NCBI GenBank assembly: GCA_033980235.1
Contig: CM067066.1
Coordinates: 31,142,680 to 31,206,679 of the forward strand
Source: Diadema setosum
Taxonomy: Eukaryota; Echinodermata; Echinoidea; Diadematoida; Diadematidae
Length of the DNA: 64,000 nt
Direction: 5' to 3'
Shown: positions 57,401 through 64,000 of the stretch, in pieces
How the letters are laid out: each line of letters begins with the position of its first letter
How positions within the stretch are numbered: position 1 is the stretch's first letter
Translations under genes and position numbers: made by a program
The notes under the pieces: model-generated
Told to the model about the DNA's origin: nothing
Database searches by the model: none
Seen by the model: only the letters and a program-made list of their open reading frames with translations

Positions 57401-59339
57401 CAAGGTTGTTCCATGCCTCCACCAGCTTCGGGTCCAGTTTGACCGCTTTGGACAGACATTCCAGGGCTTCAGGGCTGAAGTCTGGAAGGACGTTCCATGC
57501 TCTCCCCTTCAGCAAAAGCAGCTCAGCCTTGCAACTAGAATCTACTGTATCTGTCAGGTAAGAAATGTCATCAGCATTAACAATGCCTATTACTCACAGA
57601 GAAAGCTCAAATGGCGATCTTACATTCGTAAACATTTGTTGTCACAAGTAATGGACTGTTTTTTACTATTTACTGTATACGCCGAATATTTGCGAGGTTT
57701 TTATTTTTGTGAATTTCGCGAGAGAGGTGCTATTCGCCAAATTAAAGACACACGAAAACATTGACTCTGATCCCGATGTGAATGTGACGTATGCATGTAC
57801 ACTTCTCAGTTCAGTACAGGACTCCACGATCGCAAATTTAACCACTCGCGAAAGCATTGACCAATCATTATAGGTGGAGGCATGACAAACAATGAAAATT
57901 TAATAGCAAGAAAACATCACATAATTTTCCTTTACAATATCTATACTGCACAAGGTATCACACAATTCTTTTTCCCTTCTCACTTCCTTTCCACTCCTCC
58001 TCCTATCCAAGTATATCTTCACCAAGGTCTATCATATTAGTATCAATCTGCTATCGATTGGTAAGTGGTGCAGTTTAAGGCAAAACCAGTACAAAAGTTT
58101 AAGTTGACAGTACATGAGCTTAAATCTGATGAAGAAATCATAGCTCTGGCATTACCTTGCAGCTCTTCAAAGAGTTCATGTGTTTTCTGAAGCTGTTGCT
58201 TGACCTCTTCATTTTTATGAACAGCACGATCAATGGAGTTCCTTTCAAAGAAATGATCCCTGAAGTCATACAAGGCATTAACTGCCTCCTACAAGTGCAA
58301 AAATACAAACAAACAAATAAACACAAACACAAAGACTATGGCATACATCTGAACATGATGAAAAGAATTTTTTCCAGCTTAAGTACTGGCACTACCCCCC
58401 CCCCCCCCACACACACACACAAAATATAAATAAATAAATACCTTCGGTATACTAGAATACTGTGACAGTGTGAGCTGACCTGTCCATTTATCATGTTTAT
58501 TTGGCATTCTTTGACATTTCATTTGTTTGTGGATTTTGTCACATGGGTTTTTTTTTGGTCACTTTTTTATTGTCACGTTATTGACACTTTGTATGCAGTT
58601 CACGCACGTGGTGATATTTTTTAAGCTTCAGCTCCATTGATTGTTTCATAACTTTGTAGGATTTATAAAATCCTACTAGGGCTAGATCTAGTGTATTATT
58701 AGTACTACTACTAGACCAGGGCCCTGTCTTATAAAACTTGTGATAGAAATCAATCATTAATCTCTTGAAAGCTGCAATCGCAACCTGTGATTGATTGATT
58801 GCAGTTCTCCGTCTTAATTTCAATCATAACTTTTTTATAAGATGGATTTGCATTCAATCTTTAAAGTTGTGATTGATTTGAATCAATCACAAGTCTTTAT
58901 AAGACGGAGCCCAGATTGTCTAGTCATGCTCCTGATGCTAGTGGTTTTGGAAAATCACCAAAATCACCAAAATTTTCCATTTTATGGACAATAAATAAAT
59001 GAAATGAAATGAAATGAAATTGAACCGTTGGCCTTGGTTAGCCTGCGCCGTTGGCGTTGGCTGGCGCTGGCGTTGGATTGTCGTACCGTGCCGCTACGTA
59101 CGTGAATTATCAATGTATGGGACTACGGATGCCGGTTGCGATGCAATGGTTTTAGAACTGCTACATAAACATGATATCCCCATCTTGCACTTGTTGATTC
59201 TCCAATCAGCCTCTCTACACCGCAGATTACAGCATTAGCCAATTACAGAAATACATCATACATAATAGATATCAGAATCCAAACGTACCTTCAGCCTGAC
59301 GATGTTGGGCTTGCTGTCATCTATCGTGTTTTCCGCCAT
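51301..59339 (-). CDS. TTC5: TTC5 (STRAP), tetratricopeptide repeat protein 5 (10 coding exons, 440 aa)
   Basis: TPR/OB-fold protein. It is a p300/JMY co-factor in stress responses and, in vertebrates, the factor that recognises nascent tubulin on ribosomes to trigger tubulin mRNA decay. The joined product is 440 aa, the same as the human protein. Residues 18-61 match the N-terminal helices ([20 protein letters not shown]). TPR units cover about 68-280, including [64 protein letters not shown] and [14 protein letters not shown]. The C-terminal OB-fold part (about 282-440) includes [48 protein letters not shown] and [15 protein letters not shown]. Lysines 285 and 287 fall where I recall functionally tested lysines in human TTC5. 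All nine introns are GT/AG and in phase. Start: [17 protein letters not shown] in exon 1. Confidence 0.97.
51540..51890 (-). mobile_element. ~351-bp element with ATATGATG/CATCATAT ends, copy B (TTC5 intron 9)
   Basis: Opposite-orientation copy of 21795-22146, nearly the same length and with the same landmarks throughout (GGTATCCCGGGGTACC, GCTAGCGCGCGCTAGC, CACTGCACTGCACTGCACT, GGTACTACGGTACC). Divergence is modest, so both copies are fairly young. Confidence 0.85.
52081..52257 (-). repeat. Dispersed repeat CAGGGCTGCAC..., copy B (TTC5 intron 9)
   Basis: Complement-oriented copy of 16477-16655. Landmarks: GGACCAGTAACTTTTTCAGG and GTGCAGCCCTG. Confidence 0.7.
52516..52660 (-). CDS. TTC5: TTC5 coding exon 9 (aa 353-401)
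   Basis: [48 protein letters not shown]. Confidence 0.95.
53370..53584 (-). CDS. TTC5: TTC5 coding exon 8 (aa 282-353)
   Basis: [20 protein letters not shown] through [19 protein letters not shown]. Starts the OB-fold part. Ends in phase 2 at GTGAGT. Confidence 0.95.
54391..54537 (-). CDS. TTC5: TTC5 coding exon 7 (aa 233-281)
   Basis: [49 protein letters not shown]. Donor GTATCA. Confidence 0.95.
54703..54826. repeat. 66-bp direct tandem duplication (TTC5 intron 6)
   Basis: Two almost identical copies beginning AAATACATGTGAAACCTACT at 54703 and 54769. Confidence 0.9.
55037..55090 (-). CDS. TTC5: TTC5 coding exon 6 (aa 215-232)
   Basis: [18 protein letters not shown], 54 nt. Too short for an ORF scan on its own. 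Acceptor ATTATCAG, donor GTGAGT. Confidence 0.93.
55650..55741 (-). CDS. TTC5: TTC5 coding exon 5 (aa 184-214)
   Basis: [20 protein letters not shown] then [10 protein letters not shown]. Matches the human LGNSYLSLYFSTGQNP segment. Confidence 0.94.
56107..56254 (-). CDS. TTC5: TTC5 coding exon 4 (aa 135-184)
   Basis: [20 protein letters not shown] through [14 protein letters not shown] and the first base of a Phe codon. Donor GTAAGT. Confidence 0.95.
56455..57122. mobile_element. 668-bp element with imperfect ~33-bp inverted ends (TTC5 intron 3)
   Basis: Left end TGTGACCTGCTACAAACAAA, right end the complement of TGTGACCCGCACCACAAAAG; both continue into GGATCCAAAAG. Interior non-coding. The tip resembles the GGGTCAC/GATGCA end of the 26453-27426 and 61966-62622 repeats, so they may be one superfamily. 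Confidence 0.75.
57333..57550 (-). CDS. TTC5: TTC5 coding exon 3 (aa 62-134)
   Basis: Two TPR units: [60 protein letters not shown]. Donor GTAAGC. Confidence 0.96.
57665..57866. repeat. TTCGCGAA-rich dispersed repeat (TTC5 intron 2)
   Basis: Contains ACTGTATACGCCGAATATTT, GAATTTCGCGAGAG and CACTCGCGAAAGC. It resembles foldback elements dispersed in echinoderm and amphioxus genomes. Related TTCGCGAAAATTT words occur at 28389-28445. Confidence 0.5.
58156..58288 (-). CDS. TTC5: TTC5 coding exon 2 (aa 18-62)
   Basis: [20 protein letters not shown] through [14 protein letters not shown]. Donor GTAATG. Confidence 0.94.
58719..58912. mobile_element. Hairpin element with GGGCCCTGTCTTATAAAACT ends (TTC5 intron 1)
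   Basis: The right end is the complement of GGGCTCCGTCTTATAAAGAC. The inner arms pair through TTGTGATTGA words. Same tip family as 12648-12806. Confidence 0.75.
59289..59339 (-). CDS. TTC5: TTC5 coding exon 1 (aa 1-17)
   Basis: [17 protein letters not shown] before a GTACGT donor. Upstream context GGT on the gene strand. Assigned by phase and N-terminal similarity. Confidence 0.88.
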
Positions 59340-59627
59340 ACCTACCGTTTTTAAAGATGTATGTGTGTACGTAAAACAAAAATAACAACAGAGGTGGGAG
59401 CTAGTCTAGACTTATTTCAAGGCTGTGTATAAATGTTTAGAAAGAAAAAAAAAACACTTTTTAGGCCTAATGAGATCATTTCCTCAAAGAGAGGATACGA
59501 TTCTTAGGCTTTGATTCTGTATATAACTGAGCATTTGACAATAACATACATTGGTGGTATTTGTTTGTTGATCTATTTTTCATTTATTCATTCATTCGTC
59601 AAGCACCATACCTGATGCAAAGCAATT

Positions 59628-59756
59628 AATTAATTAATTAATTCATTCATTCATTCATTCATTCATTCATTCATTCATTCATTCATTCATTCATTCTTTA
59701 ATAAGTTAATTAATTAATTAATTAATTCATTCATTCATTTATTCATTCATTTAGTT
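59628..59756. repeat. ATTC / TTAA microsatellite
   Basis: TTAA runs flank about 14 tandem ATTC units (59643-59696). Confidence 0.9.
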
Positions 59757-60452
59757 ATCTACTTAGTCATTTACTCATTCGTTCATTTAGGCCTATTTAT
59801 TTGTTTACCGATCTATTTATATCTACTAATTTTGCACAGTGGCATTAATGACCCAGGACTTTCACTGTGAGTCAATATCAAGTTTAGTGGTAGCGCTATT
59901 TGTTATCTCAAGAATATAGCACTGTAAACCATGCAATCACCCATCGTTTGTTTTGCACCTGTTGTAATTATAAATTTGCAAATGAGTGAGCTGATGATTA
60001 TAATATATTATAGACATTCTACAGTAGTCACCTCACATTTTCCATTGATCACAAAAAAAAAAAATCACAATGTTCAAAAAACCCTGACAAACAAAGAAGG
60101 TATTTTTAATCTGTTATATAATAAAAGGTAAAAGATAATATACATTATTCCTGGTTGCATGGTAACTTCAAAATACTATTAGGTCAGACATTTGGATCTG
60201 TTAAACTGGGGCATGATATCGTAAAAAAAAAGCAAACAAAAAATTATATTTTTGGCACATGCAGTGAACTTTATGAGTTGATGAGACGATGTTCACCCAT
60301 TGGAATTGAGGAGCGCCGTGATAGTATTGTGATCATAATGGCTAAGAACTCAATCATGTCAAACAGGGGACCCCATGACGCACATAATACAGAAAGTCGA
60401 TCAGTGATGTCGTCTCCCAGGGTTCGAGACTCTTGAAAACGGGGCAAGTCAT

Positions 60453-60611
60453 ACCCGGGGTGTTTCATCAATTTAGTCAGCGCTGACAAGTTGTCATGCA
60501 GTCTCTGACAATTTCAGTAAAATCCTTCGTTGATTGGCTGAGATGCTCTGGTCACTGTCTGTTACCATGGTGATTGTCAGCGCTGTCAACTTTCATGAAA
60601 TGGTACCCCGG
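60453..60611. mobile_element. Hairpin element ACCCGGGGTGTTTCAT...
   Basis: The left ACCCGGGGTGTTTCATCA pairs with the right TTTCATGAAATGGTACCCCG on the opposite strand. CAGCGCTGACAA / TTGTCAGCGCTG arms lie inside. It is the most divergent member of the hairpin family. Confidence 0.6.
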
Positions 60612-61965
60612 ACCCCCCCCCCCCCCCCCCACGTGGTCAACCATGTATCATGCTTGTTCAAGATTCTTAGAGATACCCCCTTCAAGGATGAAAATTGGTA
60701 ATTAGGATTTTGACCCGCTATCACAAACTTCTGGAAGGGACGCAATTAAAATTACTCTCCCATCACGGGCGTTTGGAAGACGTGGAAGCCAGCAAAATTG
60801 CCCCCCCCCCCCCCATCACGGGTTTAAACCTTTAAAGCAGCGTGACGTGATAAATAGGCCTAGGCTACGTCCAGTGTGGCAAAATATCTTGCGAAAAGAA
60901 GGCCAGCCCGGCAAGCTTTGCAGCAAAACATCCAATAAACATATTATTCGGAAGAATCGGGACAATATTGACATCAAGAAACGACACGTACTTCCCCCAC
61001 TTGTGATTTTTTTCGGGGGTTTGAAACTAACCCCCTGGAACTAACTTCGTGGGGACCTTATTATTACAGGATTACTCGGGAAAGATTTGAAAACTACCTC
61101 ATAAGAATATTTAGGGGTAAAATACGAAAAAGATTCCCTATTTCACTGATTTTCGGGATTTTCCCCCGAATCGAGCCCCTCAGAACTTAAATATCTATTT
61201 TCCCGAACGATCGGGGAACGCATGCTGTAGGAACGTCCGAGTGAGGGGGCTGTAATGAGATAGAGTGATCTGCAAGAATGTTTGCTGCCGTGAATGTTTA
61301 TCGGTCTGCAAAGTTTAATTTCAGTCAATAGAACTGCACCCTGTTTCCTAAATGTGACCCTTTGGAACCGTCTGCTGAGCTGGAAATACATGGTCGATAT
61401 CTTACAGACCGTGATAACAACGTTTTGAAGATTTTCCATTCTCGTATCATCTACCTCCCCCAAAGAACCCTCCCCCCCCCCCCTCCCGGCCCCTGTCTCA
61501 TCTCTATCTCTGTACGTTCATGCACAAGAATCACTTTGTGAAAGGACCAACAAGAAATAAAGTGATCTATATAGGCCTACCCCCCCCCCCCCCCGATGTA
61601 ATGAGGGATCAAGAATTATGCAGCGCAGATCATTTAAATCGAGGCAATATTAAAAGCTTATTTTGCGATCAAAGAGAAGTAGACACAGATAGGATAGTGA
61701 GACCGTGCATCACAAAACCAACAAAAAGTCGCACACTGCACTGATTTTGTGTCAGGACTCAAAATAGGTGAGATGGAGCAACCTAATAACGGTCAAGTTA
61801 AGTTTTTTTTTCATATTTCTGAAAATAAAAGCCTTCCTCTATACATAGATGGTAAGATTTTGGCATCACAACAACAAATTGGGAATTGTGTTTTTCAGTA
61901 GCAGTTTTTCTATAGTAACACTTTTCTGGAGCTCCGTCAGTGTGATTACTGATTAGGCCCGTGTG

Positions 61966-62622
61966 TCCCCTTTTCATTTCTTAAAACGCTTTAGTAAAAA
62001 ACACTCTTCAATTTCAGCTCTAATAAATTTTGAGCATCAAGAGGCAATTTAGGTTAATTTGAGATCAAAGTGAAGTAGAAACATATAGGACAGTGTGACC
62101 GTGCATCACAAAACCAAGAGAAGGTCGCACACATTGATTGTAACATCATCCTTTTGAAAGGATGATGCAAATGCTTTGAAAGTTGGTACATTGGCCATAG
62201 ATAGAATGTGTTAATAAACCGTGATCAATTTCAGCTATATCTGATAATCTCTTCGTTGTTTATGCTACTTTATTGTTTATCACATCCTGTTTTTTTTTTT
62301 TTTGTGTGTGTGTGTGTGTTTTTTGTGTGTGTTTTTCCGGGGGGGGGGGTCTTTTGGGTTTTTTTAATTTTGCTTTGCTTTTGTATTGTTCCTTTCATTG
62401 TACAGCTAGCACGGCTTGAATATAGACCTTATACTTTTAATAGAGCCTCTTGAATAATTCTTAGTAAACACTAGTTTTCCAGCTATAGAGTGTAACGTTT
62501 AGCCTTGTTTTCTTTAAATTTTTAAGGGAGTCCATCTGAATTTTATCTGCTCTTTCCGAATCTGTTCTTAACGAAAAATCCATATCAGGCGACTTTTGCT
62601 GGTTTTGTGATGCAGGATCACC
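61966..62622 (+). repeat. GTCCCC..GATGCAGGATCAC repeat, copy B (uninterrupted)
   Basis: Uninterrupted counterpart of 26453-27426. The TGCATCACAAAACC word of its tail also occurs inverted at about 61708 and 62103, so the tail can form hairpins with sequence in and beside the copy. Confidence 0.65.
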
Positions 62623-62827
62623 ACCTATACTCCATTTTGATCAAAGAGCGCACTCAACCTCTCTGGTTTTGATTACGTCTCGTCGCGTCGCACGATCGTA
62701 TCCGAACCGAAGTACACTGTAGACGCAACCGAGCAAAAACACTAACAACAGCTAGCTGCGCCTTTCTAGCATAGCCTTTCGACAGATCTTGTCAACCGAG
62801 GCCTAGCCTGAAGGCTGTAGATCCGAC

Positions 62828-62848
62828 ATGGGGAATGGAATGAGCGAG
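62828..62848 (+). CDS. Putative first coding exon of a DUSP22/DUSP15-type phosphatase gene (MGNGMSE)
   Basis: A 21-nt exon encodes MGNGMSE in a good start context (GACATGG) and ends in GAG|GTAATG. Human DUSP22 begins MGNGMNK and DUSP15 MGNGMTK. As far as I recall their first coding exons also end right after this peptide, at phase 0. The Gly2 would be an N-myristoylation site that anchors these atypical dual-specificity phosphatases to membranes. The next exon (expected to resemble KVLPGLYLGNF) was not found before the window end, so the gene would continue to the right. The peptide is only seven residues, so chance remains possible. Confidence 0.5.
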
Positions 62849-64000
62849 GTAATGATATGTTCATGTATTGTTCTGGCATGAAATTCGTACAATTATATGC
62901 GATGAAATCAGCGTGGAATTTTGTGTCCACTTTGCAGAATGAGTCATTGTCCATTTATAACCTCCTGTCCAAGTATATTGTCGTCAACATTCTGTCATTC
63001 GCAGCGCAGTCCCACTCGTTATAATGTGTGTGCAGCGGAATATCGTGCTTGCTTTGCAAGTGAATTGGAGAACAGAGACCGAGCGAGAGGATCTTTATGC
63101 ACGGGTTGTCACTTGTATCATAAACATAGTGCACGTGAATAATGTAAAACACAGATGTGTTGAAATGAATGTCGTATGATGTTATCCCCTTTACCGTTTC
63201 TCCAGCATAGCTCTAAAGGGTCTCCTTGTTTAATATGTAAGAAGAAAAGGAGTCCTACTGCATGGTTAATAATAATTGATATATAAAATGATATAAATTG
63301 CTTCTGCATTTGAGTGTATTATTATTAAAATTATGGGATTTTAATTGAGTAAAAGTGTGACTGGAATGAATGTTGTAAGTTACAATGTAGCTGTTACAGA
63401 ATACAATACATGTCTCACCACACAGTGATTTGAACAGTAGACAAAGATTTGGGTCATTGGGTCATAAACTGTATAGAAGTAAAATGCTAGTAATAGGGCC
63501 TATTATTTTTTCCATATTTTGAAATTGGCTCATATAGAGTAGGGGCACCAATTTGCTGCAGGGCTCCAGTTTGCGGCACCCCTAGGAATATCTCACCATA
63601 TCTTCAAAAGTAGAAGGGTATTTTTTTTCTAATTTTTTTTATTTCAACAGCAATTGAGGAGCTTTCTTTTAATACTGAAATTGTGAAATAACTCAGATGA
63701 TGGCCTTCATGATTCTAATTTAAACCGTCTGTGCCGCTCTGTTTTTAAAAGAGTATGACTTTCTTAACGAAACATGAAGATTTTGTTCTGTTGCTAGGTA
63801 ACCACCATCATCCCATGTTTTCATCTTCATATAAAATCTTGATATCAAAAGAGGCCTTGCATGGTAAGGATTCCTCCTGTGACTGTGTTAAATATTCTAA
63901 AATTCATTTCCTTTGTCAGTTTTGAGGATTGCAACAGTGACCAAAATGTCAGGGATGGGTCCGGTTTGCAGCACCCCTATGGGATTTACACATTATAGCG
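62849..64000. other. Downstream of the MGNGMSE exon, probable first intron
   Basis: No further exon recognised. Near the right edge, GGGGCACCAATTTGCTGCAG (63542) and GGTTTGCAGCACCCCTATGG (about 63962) look like the two sides of one more dispersed repeat, partly inverted. Confidence 0.4.

Larger units (their letters stand above)
59340..62827. other. Divergent spacer between TTC5 and the MGNGMSE exon
   Basis: Probably holds both promoters. It includes an ATTC/TTAA microsatellite (59628-59756), a hairpin element (60453-60611), C-runs (60614-60631, 60799-60813, 61470-61484, 61580-61594) and the 61966-62622 repeat. No exon recognised. Confidence 0.45.

Noticed and set aside
1..64000. Reverse transcriptase, transposase, integrase or viral genes
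   Set aside because: None of the open frames shows such a domain. All mobile elements recognised here are non-autonomous.

Overview
The window is animal nuclear DNA. It is AT-rich, has long introns with GT/AG boundaries, and gene density is low. Four complete multi-exon or intron-poor genes can be read from start to stop, each matching a conserved metazoan family: CTNNBL1 (minus), BBS10 (plus), OXA1L (plus) and TTC5 (minus). Exons were joined by hand. All join phases are consistent, and the predicted lengths (566, 631, 442 and 440 aa) are close to the vertebrate proteins except BBS10, which is shorter. The repeat landscape suggests a marine invertebrate deuterostome, probably an echinoderm such as a sea urchin or sea star. 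It includes hairpin elements ending in GGGCCCGTTTCATAAA, many AGGTCA-rich repeats with CCGT microsatellites, and frequent 'aggcctac' and 'tacatgta' words. The species assignment is an inference and is not proven by any single sequence.

Layout. 1-7 kb: non-genic, with an AGGTCA/CCGT repeat (1675-2915), a TA-flanked inverted-repeat element (3817-4201) and tetranucleotide microsatellites. 7.0-8.3 kb: two coding-looking exons on the minus strand of an unrecognised acidic protein. 8.6-11.9 kb: a repeat block holding three tandem ~0.5 kb units, one of them interrupted by a 248-bp inverted-repeat element, followed by a 932-bp element built from five 157-bp tandem units. 15.7-29.0 kb: CTNNBL1, 12 coding exons. 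29.0-30.1 kb: head-to-head intergenic region shared with BBS10. 30.1-32.0 kb: BBS10. 32.5-38.1 kb: repeats, including a near-identical 250-bp inverted repeat. 38.6-46.5 kb: OXA1L, 9 coding exons. 46.5-51.3 kb: tail-to-tail spacer. 51.3-59.3 kb: TTC5, 10 coding exons. 62.8 kb: a tiny first exon encoding MGNGMSE, which looks like the start of a DUSP22/DUSP15-type phosphatase gene that runs out of the window.

The genes are unrelated housekeeping loci: a splicing-complex armadillo protein, a ciliary chaperonin-like protein, a mitochondrial inner-membrane insertase, and a TPR/OB-fold factor. They do not form a pathway. The only visible shared control is the ~1.1 kb head-to-head spacer between CTNNBL1 and BBS10. 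Most of the unusual material is in the repeats. Several inverted-repeat element families sit inside introns, some nested in each other. One carries a tRNA-like module, two loci carry a hammerhead-like core, and two families share a hairpin + CCGT + AGGTCA design.
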